Below are positions 1 to 7,929 of a stretch of DNA of 46,317 nucleotides, in pieces. Source of the stretch: Thermomonospora echinospora. GTDB taxonomy: Bacteria; Actinomycetota; Actinomycetes; Streptosporangiales; Streptosporangiaceae. Location: contig NZ_FNVO01000035.1 in assembly GCF_900108175.1 (NCBI RefSeq), positions 1 through 46,317 on the forward strand. Reading direction: 5' to 3'. The translations under genes were made by a program, and so were the position numbers. Numbering within the stretch: position 1 is the stretch's first letter; each line of letters starts with the position of its first letter. Under the pieces are notes generated by a model. That model was not told the DNA's origin. It worked only from the letters and a program-made list of their open reading frames with translations, and did not search any database.

Positions 1-358
1 TCCAGGACCTGGTCCGCGCCCGCGGCGGCACCCGGCGGGAGTAGGGAATCCTGACGCACCGGCCGTTACCGGACCAACGCCAGTCGTGGAAGGGGCAGGC
101 GATCTCATCACCCTTGACCTCGCCTCGGCTCAGATCACCGCCCATATGCCGGCAGTAGGCGTCCAACACGTTCAACCTGCCGGTGCTGTCGGCGAAAACG
201 ACCAGCTTGGTCCCGAACGCCTCAACCGCATGCGGCCTACCATCGTTGAAGTGCTCCAGCAGACCAAGGCAGTGCCACCCACGCGCATACCGAGTGGGCG
301 GCGCCACCGCCTCAATCACGCGCACCTCGTCGTCCGGAGTGGTCTGGGATGTGGTCAT
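1..358 (-). CDS. KshA-like Rieske oxygenase, N-terminal part
   Basis: The first 119 codons of a Rieske non-heme iron oxygenase; the rest lies beyond the left edge. Translation from the ATG at 358 gives YARGWHCLG (24-32), then the Rieske cluster ligands C69-R-H71 (CRHMGGDL) and C88-P-F-H91 (CPFHDWRW). The phrases EAFGTKLVVFAD and LDAYCRHMGGDL closely match the oxygenase component of 3-ketosteroid 9-alpha-hydroxylase (KshA), which works with a reductase to open steroid ring B. A GGAGC ribosome site lies about 8 bases upstream of the ATG. The catalytic iron domain is not visible, so the exact substrate (steroid or other polycyclic) is inferred. It is on the same strand as the glycosidase operon but separated from it by a terminator. 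Confidence 0.85.
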   Translation of the reverse strand, partial: MTTSQTTPDDEVRVIEAVAPPTRYARGWHCLGLLEHFNDGRPHAVEAFGTKLVVFADSTGRLNVLDAYCRHMGGDLSRGEVKGDEIACPFHDWRWSGNGRCVRIPYSRRVPPRARTRSW

Positions 359-844
359 AAGAAGCTCCAAGATCGAGGAATCCGGCAGCGCCCAAGCCGG
401 GACAGGGATGGGATACGGCGCCGCCGGTCACCGTCCGCTGTGACATGGGTCTCCCTGAAAGGTGAAGCTAGACGGCGGCGACCCCGGCGGCCACGAGGTC
501 TCCCGGTAGCCGGGAAACTCCTGCGATACGGGCGGAGTCCCGCCCGGCGTCCGCATAGGCGACACGGTCGGCCAAGCTGATGGGCGGGCGTGGGTCCGAC
601 GTTCGGCGACGCCCACGGCCCGCGGCACGACCTGGCGTGATTCCCGCCCCCGGTCCTCCCGGTGACCGGAAAGAACGAGCCCGAACTACGATCACAGTTC
701 GGGCTCGGGCAAGAGCGACGACGCGCAGCCTTCCGGAAAAACCGATGAGGACGGCGGCGTCCGGTGCGGCAGGCCGGCCCCCGACACGGCCTGCCGCACC
801 GACCTGATCCACCCGGAAACCGGCGTCCTGGCCGGACGAGCCGG
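359..844. other. intergenic region without a supported gene
   Basis: Lies between the KshA-like gene and the GH3 gene, both on the minus strand. It contains the terminator at 676-707. Open frames here (for example minus strand 468-812) read straight through that terminator, have arginine/proline-rich low-complexity translations and no recognisable domain, so I call no gene. The part 359-470 should hold the promoter of the KshA-like gene, but I see no convincing -35/-10 pair. Confidence 0.5.
676..707 (-). terminator. intrinsic terminator of the GH78-SDR-GH3 operon
   Basis: A perfect 12-bp inverted repeat (CGAGCCCGAACT / AGTTCGGGCTCG) with an 8-base loop. On the minus strand the stem is followed by TTCTTTCC, a T-rich tract, so the hairpin works in the direction of the GH3 gene that ends at 845, about 140 bases upstream. 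Confidence 0.75.
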
Positions 845-3091
845 TCAGGTGGCCAGTGAGGGGGAACGGCTCAGCTCGATCATCTCGGTCAGCGCCTCGG
901 GGCCGATCTGGATGCCGGTGAAGTTCAGGAAGCGGCGCATCGGCATCGAGGCGATCATCTGCAGCATGTCCGCGCTCTGCTCGGACTGGCGGGCCTGCTC
1001 CTCGGTCATCCCCTCGGCGAGGGCTCCCATGAGCGCCGGACCGACGGCCGGGTGGGAGAACCAGTCGGAGACGGTGGAGTCGAGGGACAGGACCTTGGTG
1101 ACGGTGTCGCCGGGAAGGGTGATCGTCTGCTCGGCGACGACGCGCGCGGCGTTCTCCCCGATCTGGACGGTGTACTCGCCGGCGGCGACCGTCCAGCCGC
1201 CGAGCTCGATGTCGTAGTAGGCGAACGCCCGCCTGTCGAGGTCCAGTTCGACGACGCGCGACTGCCCCGGTTCGAGGGCGATCTTGGTGAAGGCGCGCAG
1301 TTCCCGGGCGGGCCGGCGGACGGGCCCGGCGTCGGTGGCGACGTACACCTGGACGACGTGCTTGCCCGCGCGTTCCCCGGTGTTGGTCACGGTGACGGAG
1401 ACGGTCGCGGTGTCGTCGCCGGTGAGCGTGACGGACAGGTCGCGGCTCTCGAAGGCGGTATAGCTCAGACCGTGGCCGAACGGATAGCGGACCGGGACCC
1501 CGGCGGTCTCGTAGTAGCGGTATCCGACCATGACGCCCTCGCCGTACCGGACGTGCCTCTGCTCTCCGGGGAAGTTGAGGTGGCTGGGGTTGTCCTGCAG
1601 CCGCAGCGGGATGGTCTCCGCGAGGTGGCCCGAGGGGTTGACGACCCCGAAGAGCAGATCGGCGACGGCACCGCCGCCCGCCTGTCCCAGCAGCCAGCCT
1701 TCGAGGATCGCGTCGACGTCGTCATGCCAGCCCTCCAGCGACAGCACGCCGCCGTTGGACAGGACGACGACGGTGCGGGGGGCCGCGGCGGCGACGGCGC
1801 GAATGAGCTCCACCTGGTCGGCGGGCAGGTCGAGGGTGTCGCGGTCGAAGCCCTCGGACTCGTGGTCGGCCCCCGCGAAGATCACCGCGATGTCGGTGTC
1901 CCCGGCGGTCCGCACGGCCTGCTCGCGCAGGGCCTGTTCGCCGGAGTCGTCGGCACCGAACCCCCGGGCGTAGGTCACGGTCTGCCCGTGGGCCTCGGCG
2001 AGGTCCTGGATCGCCTTCAGCGCGGTGTCGACGCGGGTGGGGTTGATGCGGGAGCTGCCGCCGCCCTGGAACCGAGGAGACGTGGCGAACTCGCCGATGA
2101 CGGCGATCCGCCGCGTCCGCGGCGTGATGGGCAGGGCCTCGTTGTCGTTTTTGAGCAGCACCGCGCAGTCGGCGGCCAGTTCCCTGGCCAGGGCGTGGTG
2201 CCCGTCGACGTCGAGGCCTCCGGTCGCCGGGGCGGCCAGGCCGGTGAGGGCCAGGACGCGGCGGGCGGCCTCGTCGACGACGGCTTCGTCCAGGTCGCCG
2301 GCGCGGACGGCCTGCACGACCGCCCGGTCGACGGCGCCGTTGGTGCCGGGCATCTCCAGGTCCAGTCCGGCGGCCAGCGCGGCGACCCGGTCGCCGACGG
2401 CCCCCCAGTCGGAGACGACGGTGCCGTCGAAGCCCCACTCGGTGCGCAGCAGGTCGGTGAGCAGCCACCGGCTCTCGGCGGCGTAGACGCCGTTGATGCG
2501 GTTGTAGGAGCACATCACCGTCGCGGGCCGCGCCTCGGTCACCACTCGCTCGAAAGCCGGCAGGTAGATCTCGCGCAGAGTGCGCTCGTCGACGTCGGCG
2601 CTGATCTGCATGCGGTCGGTCTCCTGGTTGTTGACCGCGAAGTGCTTGACCGACGCGCCGGGCCCCTCGGCCTGCATGGCCCGGACGTGGGCAGCGCCGA
2701 GAACTCCGGAGATCAGGGGGTCCTCGGAGTAGTACTCGAAGTTGCGTCCGCACAGCGGCGATCGCTTGATGTTCACCCCGGGCCCGAGGACTACGCAGAC
2801 GCCGAAGGCGCGGGCCTCCCGGCCGACGGCGGCGCCAACCCGAGCGGCGACCTCGGCGTCCCAGCTGGAGCCGACCGCCACGGCGGGCGGGAAGCAGGTG
2901 GCGGGCAGGCTCTTGTTGATGCCGAGATGGTCGGCGTCACCGTCTTGCATGCGGATCCCGTGCGGGCCGTCGGTGAGCACGATCGACGGGACGCCCGCTT
3001 CGTCGATCGGTTTGGTGGCCCAGAAGCCCAGTCCCGAGAGCAGCGACGCCTTCTGCTCCAGGGTGAGGTCGGCTGGGTCGATGTACGGCAT
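845..3091 (-). CDS. GH3 family beta-glucosidase
   Basis: A 748-residue cytoplasmic glycoside hydrolase of family 3 with no signal peptide. The N-terminal barrel has LTDGPHGIR (39-47), the GH3 motif KHFAVNNQE (149-157) and the nucleophile aspartate D228 in TVVSDWGA. The alpha/beta sandwich follows, then a fibronectin-III-like domain with YPFGHGLSYT at its start. The last ~80 residues extend past the usual FnIII end and may be lineage-specific. Family members remove terminal beta-linked glucose (or xylose, arabinose) from oligosaccharides and plant glycosides. It is the last gene of the GH78-SDR-GH3 operon, 39 bases after the SDR stop, followed by a terminator. The context suggests removal of glucose from a rhamnosylated glycoside; the true substrate is inferred. 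Confidence 0.92.
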   Translation of the reverse strand: MPYIDPADLTLEQKASLLSGLGFWATKPIDEAGVPSIVLTDGPHGIRMQDGDADHLGINKSLPATCFPPAVAVGSSWDAEVAARVGAAVGREARAFGVCVVLGPGVNIKRSPLCGRNFEYYSEDPLISGVLGAAHVRAMQAEGPGASVKHFAVNNQETDRMQISADVDERTLREIYLPAFERVVTEARPATVMCSYNRINGVYAAESRWLLTDLLRTEWGFDGTVVSDWGAVGDRVAALAAGLDLEMPGTNGAVDRAVVQAVRAGDLDEAVVDEAARRVLALTGLAAPATGGLDVDGHHALARELAADCAVLLKNDNEALPITPRTRRIAVIGEFATSPRFQGGGSSRINPTRVDTALKAIQDLAEAHGQTVTYARGFGADDSGEQALREQAVRTAGDTDIAVIFAGADHESEGFDRDTLDLPADQVELIRAVAAAAPRTVVVLSNGGVLSLEGWHDDVDAILEGWLLGQAGGGAVADLLFGVVNPSGHLAETIPLRLQDNPSHLNFPGEQRHVRYGEGVMVGYRYYETAGVPVRYPFGHGLSYTAFESRDLSVTLTGDDTATVSVTVTNTGERAGKHVVQVYVATDAGPVRRPARELRAFTKIALEPGQSRVVELDLDRRAFAYYDIELGGWTVAAGEYTVQIGENAARVVAEQTITLPGDTVTKVLSLDSTVSDWFSHPAVGPALMGALAEGMTEEQARQSEQSADMLQMIASMPMRRFLNFTGIQIGPEALTEMIELSRSPSLAT

Positions 3092-3130
3092 TACCGCGTT
3101 CCTTCCAGGGGCTCGTGGATGGCTGGTGGC

Positions 3131-3901
3131 TCACTGGTGGGCGCCGCCGTCGATGCGGATCTCGGTGCCGGTGATGAACGCGCCGTCGTCGGAGATCAGC
3201 ATCGCCACGACGCCGGCGACGTTCTCCGGGCCGGGCAGACCGTTCCCGATGGCGGCGGTGAGCTTGGAGAACAGGTTCCAGTCGACGTCTTCGGGCACCA
3301 GCGAGCCGATGTTGTTGGTGATACCGCTGCTGATGCCGCCCGGGACGACGTTCACGGCGCGCAGGCCCTGCTTGGAGTACTCCAGGGCGAGGCCGTGGGT
3401 GAACGAGGCGATGCCGCCCTTGCTGGCGGAGTAGGCGGCCATGAACGGATGCGCGAAGAACGCGGAGGTGGAGCTGAAGTTCACCACCACACCCCGGCCC
3501 GTCTCCAGCAGGGCGGGCAGCGCGGCCCGGGTCATCAGGAAGGTGCCGGTGAGGTTGACCGTGATGACGCGATTCCACAGCTCCAGGGAGCAGTCGTGGG
3601 TGTGCGCGCCGCGCAGGATGGCCGCCGCGTTGACCAGCGCGTCCAGGCCGCCGAGTTCGGTGACCGCGGCGGTGACGACGACGTCGACCGAACTCTCGTC
3701 GGCGATGTCGACGCTCTTGGTCGTGAGCCGGTCGGCGGTGCCGGCCTGGTCGGCCAGCGCGAGCGTCTCCTTCAGCCCGTCCTCGGCGACGTCGGCGGCG
3801 ACGACGCGGGCGCCCTCGGCCAGCAGCCGCAGCGCGGTGGCCCGGCCGATGCCCGACGCCGCTCCGGTGATCAGCACACGCCGGTCGGTCAGTCGCTCCA
3901 T
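3131..3901 (-). CDS. SDR family NAD(P)-dependent oxidoreductase
   Basis: 256 residues, classical short-chain dehydrogenase. It has the nucleotide-binding motif TGAASGIGR (12-20), an altered NNAG motif (NAAA, 91-94), serine 143/144 and the catalytic Y157-SAS-K161. The C-terminus carries the usual IRIDGGAHQ tail. I chose the ATG at 3901 because the open frame upstream of it lies inside the rhamnosidase gene; the start overlaps the end of that gene by 13 bases, which points to translational coupling. Its place between two glycosidases suggests it oxidises the released sugar (for example L-rhamnose or L-rhamnofuranose, as known for SDR rhamnose dehydrogenases) or a hydroxyl on the aglycone. Sequence alone does not decide between these. 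Confidence 0.88.
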   Translation of the reverse strand: MERLTDRRVLITGAASGIGRATALRLLAEGARVVAADVAEDGLKETLALADQAGTADRLTTKSVDIADESSVDVVVTAAVTELGGLDALVNAAAILRGAHTHDCSLELWNRVITVNLTGTFLMTRAALPALLETGRGVVVNFSSTSAFFAHPFMAAYSASKGGIASFTHGLALEYSKQGLRAVNVVPGGISSGITNNIGSLVPEDVDWNLFSKLTAAIGNGLPGPENVAGVVAMLISDDGAFITGTEIRIDGGAHQ

Positions 3902-6426
3902 GTCCTGTTTCTCCTTGGGCTCGGTGGAAGGGTGGTCCGTGAGGGTCGTTCGGCCGATGCGATGGCGGCGACGAGGTCCGTCTTCAGTTCGTCGGAGGCG
4001 CTGGGGACGTACTCCAGGAGCTTGTTGAGGGACACGCTCGCGGCCTCCGGGGCAGTGCCGTCGATTGGGACGCCGGGGAAGTGCTTGGCGAACACCTCGG
4101 TGAGGTTGCGCCAGACGGCGGGGTCTTCGGCCAGGGTCTTCAGCGGGGTGTCGAGGTCGTACCCGGCGCGGCGGCCGCGGTCTTCGGGCAGGTCGTACCG
4201 CCAGGAGTGGCTGCCCGCCGGTATGTCGACGACGAGGGAGTCGGGGTGCAGCGGCAGGGTGACCTTCGCCTCGGTGCCGTCGGGGATGGTGACCTCGACG
4301 TTCATGCGCCGGCCGGTGACGCGCCAGGCGACCTCGATCCCGCCGTGCATCGTGTCGTGACGGACGGCGGCGTGGGTGAGGCCCCCGCCCGGCCGGGGGG
4401 TGATGCTCATGGTGCGGTAGCCGGGTTCGAGAGGGGCCAGGCCACCGACCACGCGGTGCAGCCAGTCGGCGACGGCGCCGAGGGCGTAGTGGTTGAGCGA
4501 GGTCATGCCCGAGGGGTTGACCGTTCCGTCGGGGAGGATCGAGTCCCACCGCTCCCAGATCGTCGTCGCCCCCATCGAGACCGGGTACAGGAACGACGGG
4601 CAGCCGGTCTCCAGCAGGAGCAGGTACGCCTCCTCCAGGTGGCCGGTGTCACTGAGCGCGTGCAGGACGAGCGGGGTTCCGGCGAAGCCGGTCGAGATCC
4701 GGTATCCGGCCTTGGCCACCAGTTCCGCCAGCCGCTTCCCGGCCCGGACCTTCTGGTCGGCGTCGAGGATGCCGAAGGCGATCGCCAGCGCGTAGGCCGT
4801 CGCGGTCTCACCGGACACCCGCCCCGCCGGAGTGACGTACTCGCGGCGGAACGCCTCGCGCACCCGCTCGGCGAGCGCCGCGAAATGCGCAGCGTCGGCG
4901 TCCTCTCCCAGCAGGGCGGCGGTCTCGGCCATCTCCCTGGTGGTCTTGCACAGGTAGGCGGAAGCCACGAGGTGACGGTCGGTCTTGCCGCCTGCGGGAT
5001 TGTCCATGGGGGCGTCGGGATCCAGCCAGTCTCCGTACTGGAATCCGCTGCTCCACAGCCCCGTCTCGTCCAGCAGTTCCTCGACGCTGCGGATGAACGT
5101 GGTCATCGACGCGTAGCTCTGCCGCAGGATGTCCAGGTCTCCGTACTCGCGGTACAGCGTCCAGGGCAGGCTCACGGCCGCATCGCTCCACAGCGCCGTC
5201 GGCGGTGACGGTGTGGACAGCACATCCGGCACCACCCACGGCACGTAGCCCTTCTCCCGCTGTTCGGCCGCCAGGTCGGCCAGCCAGGAGCCCAGTACGC
5301 CGCGGACGTCGTACAGGAAGGCGGCGGTGGGAGCGAACGCGTTGATGTCCCCGGTCCATCCCAGCCGCTCGTCCCGCTGGGGGCAGTCGGTGGGCACGCC
5401 CACGAAGTTGTCCCGCATCGACCACACCGCGTTGGCGTGCAGCCTGTCGACCAGTTCATGGGAGGTCTCGAACCAGCCGGTGCGGGTCATGTCGCTGTGC
5501 ACGACCACGGCCGAGACGGCCTCGGGCCTCAGCTCGCCCGGGTAGCCGTCGACCTCGACATAGCGGAACCCGTGGAAGGTGAACCGCGGCTCCCAGACCT
5601 CTTCGCCGTCTCCGCACAGGGTGTAGCGGTCGGTCGCCGCCGCGGTGCGCAGCGTCTCGGTCTCCAGTTCGCCATCGACGAGGACTTCCGCATGGCGGAG
5701 CGTGATGGTGCGGCCGGCCTCTCCGGTGACCGTCAGCCGCACCCAGCCGGAGATGTTCTGCCCGAAGTCCACGATCGTCTTACCGCTCGGGCTGGTCGAG
5801 ATCTCGACGGGCGCCAGCTCCTCGACGCGCCGGATGGGCGGTGCGGTCGGGGTGATGAGGGTTCCCAGGTCCCACTCGAGCGGCTCCGCCGGCGACCAGG
5901 AGCCGTCGTCGAATCCGGGACGGCTCCAGCCGTCCGGTTCCAGGCGTGCATCGTAGGTCTCACCGTCGTACAGGCTGTTGGCGAGAACCGCGCCGGTGCT
6001 CGTGGTGAAGGCCCGGTCCGTCCCGATCACCTCGGTGCGGTCGTCGTACTCCAGCTCGAGTTGGAGGAACAACGCGGGCTGGTCGGTGTAATGACCGCGC
6101 TTGCCCTCCCACCCGAGACGGCCGGCCGCCCACCCCTCGCCGACGATCGCGCCCAGCACGTTCGCCCCGGACTCGATCAGCTCCGTGACGTCATGACGGC
6201 TGACGTTGAGCCGGTGGCGGTAGGACGTCCACCCCGGCGCGAGGACCTCGTCCCCCACCCGGGTCCCGTTGAGGTACGGCTCGACGATGCCGAGCGCCGT
6301 CACATACAGCGTCGCCCGCCACGGCCGGCCGTCGCTGGTGAACTCGCGCCGGAAGTAGGGCGCCGGGCCTCCCGGCTCGCCGGACAAGGGGGAGGTGATG
6401 AAGCCTGCCTGCCAGGCGGGTGACAT
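3889..6426 (-). CDS. GH78 alpha-L-rhamnosidase
   Basis: 845 residues without a signal peptide, so probably cytoplasmic. The order fits family 78: an N-terminal beta-sandwich (PYFRREF at 23-29, PYLNGTRVGDEVLAPGWT around 50-67), a second beta domain with VDFGQNISGW (219-228), the catalytic (alpha/alpha)6 barrel with the acidic motif DCPQRDERLGWTGD (347-360), a second acidic motif TTIWERWDS near residue 600, and a C-terminal beta domain. The enzyme inverts and releases terminal alpha-L-rhamnose from glycosides such as flavonoids and saponins. It starts 21 bases after the MFS remnant and overlaps the SDR. An extra ~80 residues follow the C-terminal domain. Family assignment is firm; the natural glycoside is unknown. 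Confidence 0.93.
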   Translation of the reverse strand: MSPAWQAGFITSPLSGEPGGPAPYFRREFTSDGRPWRATLYVTALGIVEPYLNGTRVGDEVLAPGWTSYRHRLNVSRHDVTELIESGANVLGAIVGEGWAAGRLGWEGKRGHYTDQPALFLQLELEYDDRTEVIGTDRAFTTSTGAVLANSLYDGETYDARLEPDGWSRPGFDDGSWSPAEPLEWDLGTLITPTAPPIRRVEELAPVEISTSPSGKTIVDFGQNISGWVRLTVTGEAGRTITLRHAEVLVDGELETETLRTAAATDRYTLCGDGEEVWEPRFTFHGFRYVEVDGYPGELRPEAVSAVVVHSDMTRTGWFETSHELVDRLHANAVWSMRDNFVGVPTDCPQRDERLGWTGDINAFAPTAAFLYDVRGVLGSWLADLAAEQREKGYVPWVVPDVLSTPSPPTALWSDAAVSLPWTLYREYGDLDILRQSYASMTTFIRSVEELLDETGLWSSGFQYGDWLDPDAPMDNPAGGKTDRHLVASAYLCKTTREMAETAALLGEDADAAHFAALAERVREAFRREYVTPAGRVSGETATAYALAIAFGILDADQKVRAGKRLAELVAKAGYRISTGFAGTPLVLHALSDTGHLEEAYLLLLETGCPSFLYPVSMGATTIWERWDSILPDGTVNPSGMTSLNHYALGAVADWLHRVVGGLAPLEPGYRTMSITPRPGGGLTHAAVRHDTMHGGIEVAWRVTGRRMNVEVTIPDGTEAKVTLPLHPDSLVVDIPAGSHSWRYDLPEDRGRRAGYDLDTPLKTLAEDPAVWRNLTEVFAKHFPGVPIDGTAPEAASVSLNKLLEYVPSASDELKTDLVAAIASAERPSRTTLPPSPRRNRTWSD

Positions 6427-6447
6427 GGTGACGCTCCTCGCTGTCGA

Positions 6448-6825
6448 TCAACGGACGGACTTGATGCGCAGGACGATGAGACCGCCGAGCACGGTGCAGG
6501 CGGCGGCGACGAGGTACAGCAGCGTGTAGTTCTTGTCCTCCCCCGCGGTCACGCCGACCCCGAGGAACAACGGCGCGACGAGAGGGGCGAGGGCCTGCGG
6601 GATCGTCGCGGCGAAGTTGTAGATGCTCGTGTACCGTCCGGCCTCGGTGTCGCGTTCGGGGAGCACGTCGAGCAGGAGCGCCTGGTCGACGGCGGCGAAC
6701 ATGCCGATTCCCATGGAACAGGCGAGCGAGCCGGCGAAGAGCAGCGGCACGTCGGAGGCCAGCGCCATCACCACGGCACCGAGGGAGAACACCAGGGCCC
6801 CGGTGAGAACGAAGACGCGACGGCG
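6448..6825 (-). pseudogene. MFS transporter, C-terminal remnant
   Basis: About 125 codons of the C-terminal part of a major facilitator transporter remain: four hydrophobic stretches with FSLGAVVMAL, GIGMFAAVDQALLLDVLPE and YTSIYNFAATIPQALAPLVAP, the last resembling GPH/SLC45-type sugar transporters. The normal protein has 12 membrane segments, so roughly two thirds are missing. The missing end is replaced by the first 16 codons of a GH1 gene in a different frame (junction at about 6819-6832), so translation from the GH1 start ends at 6768 and does not continue into this remnant. It lies directly upstream of GH78, consistent with an original glycosidase-transporter-rhamnosidase operon. Confidence 0.8.
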
Positions 6826-6869
6826 GCGGTGGCGGCGCCCCACAGGAAGCCGTCGGGAAAGTGGGTCAT
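6822..6869 (-). pseudogene. GH1 beta-glucosidase, first 16 codons only
   Basis: From the ATG at 6869 (ribosome site GGAAGG) the sequence reads MTHFPDGFLWGAATAA, the hallmark start of family 1 beta-glucosidases (FPxxFLWGAATA). The match then stops and the frame enters the MFS remnant out of phase, giving a peptide of about 33 residues that ends at 6768. The junction is in a GCC/GCG-rich stretch, which may have served as microhomology for the deletion. The promoter and start signals of the former first gene survive and may now drive GH78-SDR-GH3. Confidence 0.75.
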
Positions 6870-6957
6870 GGTGGCCTTCCGAATCGACTGGGCCCGAATC
6901 CGGAGCAGCTCTTCGTCGGACGCCGGCGGGCTCTTGTCCAGGCGGGAGGTGCCCACG

Positions 6958-6984
6958 CGAAAACCTAGCGTTACTTGGTTTTCG
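6958..6984. promoter_or_regulatory. regulon operator, copy A (GH1/GH78 operon)
   Basis: Inverted repeat CGAAAACCTAG - CGTTA - CTTGGTTTTCG: 11-bp arms with one mismatch and a 5-base spacer, about 90 bases upstream of the GH1 start. On the minus strand TGGACA and TAGGTT flank most of the site with 17-bp spacing, so the operator would lie over the promoter spacer, as expected for a repressor site. The same pattern recurs at 9436-9460 and 13876-13900. Confidence 0.65.
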
Positions 6985-7022
6985 TGTCCAGATCACATCT
7001 CCGCGACACTGTCATACGTTTC

Positions 7023-7037
7023 TCAATCAATGATTGA
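7023..7037. promoter_or_regulatory. perfect palindrome, possible TetR operator
   Basis: TCAATCA-A-TGATTGA, a perfect 7-1-7 inverted repeat in the otherwise gene-poor stretch 6985-7293, between the minus-strand glycosidase operon and the TetR gene starting at 7294. TTGACT (7034-7039) overlaps its right arm and may be a -35 element for rightward transcription. Autoregulation by the TetR protein is an inference. Confidence 0.45.
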
Positions 7038-7093
7038 CTTCTGTATGCCGTACTCTTCGAGTGGTCCCTCCGCATCGCAAGGAGACCTGGAGC

Positions 7094-7177
7094 ATGCCGG
7101 TAACGCTGCTGAACGCCATCGCCCCCGGTGCGGTGCTCACCCGGCTCATGCTCGGCTCCACCGGCGACGGCGTCTGA
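7094..7177 (+). CDS. possible 27-residue small peptide
   Basis: An ATG at 7094 follows AAGGAGACCTGGAGC, a good ribosome site, and reads MPVTLLNAIAPGAVLTRLM and eight more residues before a TGA. It lies between the palindrome at 7023 and the TetR gene. No family is recognised. It might be a leader peptide or just chance in GC-rich DNA. The remainder of 6985-7293 holds nothing else I can support. Confidence 0.25.
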   Translation: MPVTLLNAIAPGAVLTRLMLGSTGDGV

Positions 7178-7293
7178 CCCCGGCAGGCGGTCGGCCCGCC
7201 CCGGGACCGGTGAACGGATGAGGCCGACCGCCGCGCCTCCTGATACCGGGCCTGGCTCGGGTTCAGTGGATCATCGCGCCCTGGAGTACGGTC

Positions 7294-7920
7294 GTGCAGG
7301 TGACGAGCCAACGCAAGCCCCGCGGCCCCTACCGCAAAGGCATCGAACGACGGGAGCAGATCCTCAAGACCGCCCTGGACGTGTTCGCCCAGCACGGAGA
7401 CCGCGGTTCCTCCCTCCAGGAGATCGCCGACCGGGTGGGGCTGTCCCAGGCGGGGGTCCTGCACTACTTCGGTTCTCGTGAGGAGCTGCTGCTCGCCGTG
7501 CTGGAGCGGCGGGACAGGCTGGACTCCGAAGTGGCCAACGAGGTGCAGAACCCGGGCGACGCGGTGGCCCAGACGGTGCGGCACAACACGGAGCAGCCCG
7601 GGCTCGTCAAGCTGTTCGTCGCCCTCTCGGCGGCGGCGACCGACCCCGCCCACCACGCGCACGGCTTCTTCGCCGACCGGTACCGCAATCTCGCCGACGT
7701 GATCGCCCGAGGCCTGGAGGAGGGCCAGTGGGACGGCCGGGTGCGCGCGGACGAGCAGGCCGAGCACATGGCCCGGCTGCTGCTGGCCGTCTCGGACGGC
7801 CTCCAGATCCAGTGGCTGCTGGACCCCTCCCTCGACATGGCCGCGATGGTCGAGACCTTCAACCGGATGTGCCTGGCCTGGGCCGGCCCCGAGGAGCAGG
7901 AGCCGGAGCCGACCCGATGA
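7294..7920 (+). CDS. TetR family transcriptional regulator
   Basis: 208 residues. The N-terminal helix-turn-helix is clear: RREQILKTALDVFAQHG, then SLQEIADRVGLSQAGVLHYF around residues 42-61, a TetR recognition helix. The C-terminal domain (YRNLADVIARGLEEGQWDGRVRAD, LLLAVSDGLQIQWLLDP) resembles TetR_C members that bind small organic ligands. The GTG at 7294 was chosen because GGAG lies 7 bases upstream; a second GTG at 7300 is possible. It is convergent with the MFS gene, with only 9 bases between them. It is a candidate repressor for the AAACCnAG-N5-CTnGGTTT sites, as is the IclR protein at 9686. Confidence 0.9.
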   Translation: MQVTSQRKPRGPYRKGIERREQILKTALDVFAQHGDRGSSLQEIADRVGLSQAGVLHYFGSREELLLAVLERRDRLDSEVANEVQNPGDAVAQTVRHNTEQPGLVKLFVALSAAATDPAHHAHGFFADRYRNLADVIARGLEEGQWDGRVRADEQAEHMARLLLAVSDGLQIQWLLDPSLDMAAMVETFNRMCLAWAGPEEQEPEPTR

Positions 7921-7929
7921 CCGCGGTCG

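Noticed and set aside
468-812. Possible 114-residue gene upstream of the KshA-like gene.
   Set aside because: It reads through the terminator hairpin at 676-707 and shows no domain or ribosome site.
1052-4360. Very long plus-strand open frame opposite GH3, the SDR and the end of GH78.
   Set aside because: It is the complement of three well-supported genes, rich in D/G/V/R as antisense frames of GC-rich DNA are, and has no domain.
6768-6956. 62-residue frame starting at a GTG near operator A and including the GH1 start.
   Set aside because: The GH1 ATG at 6869 has its own ribosome site; the upstream extension is leader sequence and does not resemble any GH1 N-terminus.
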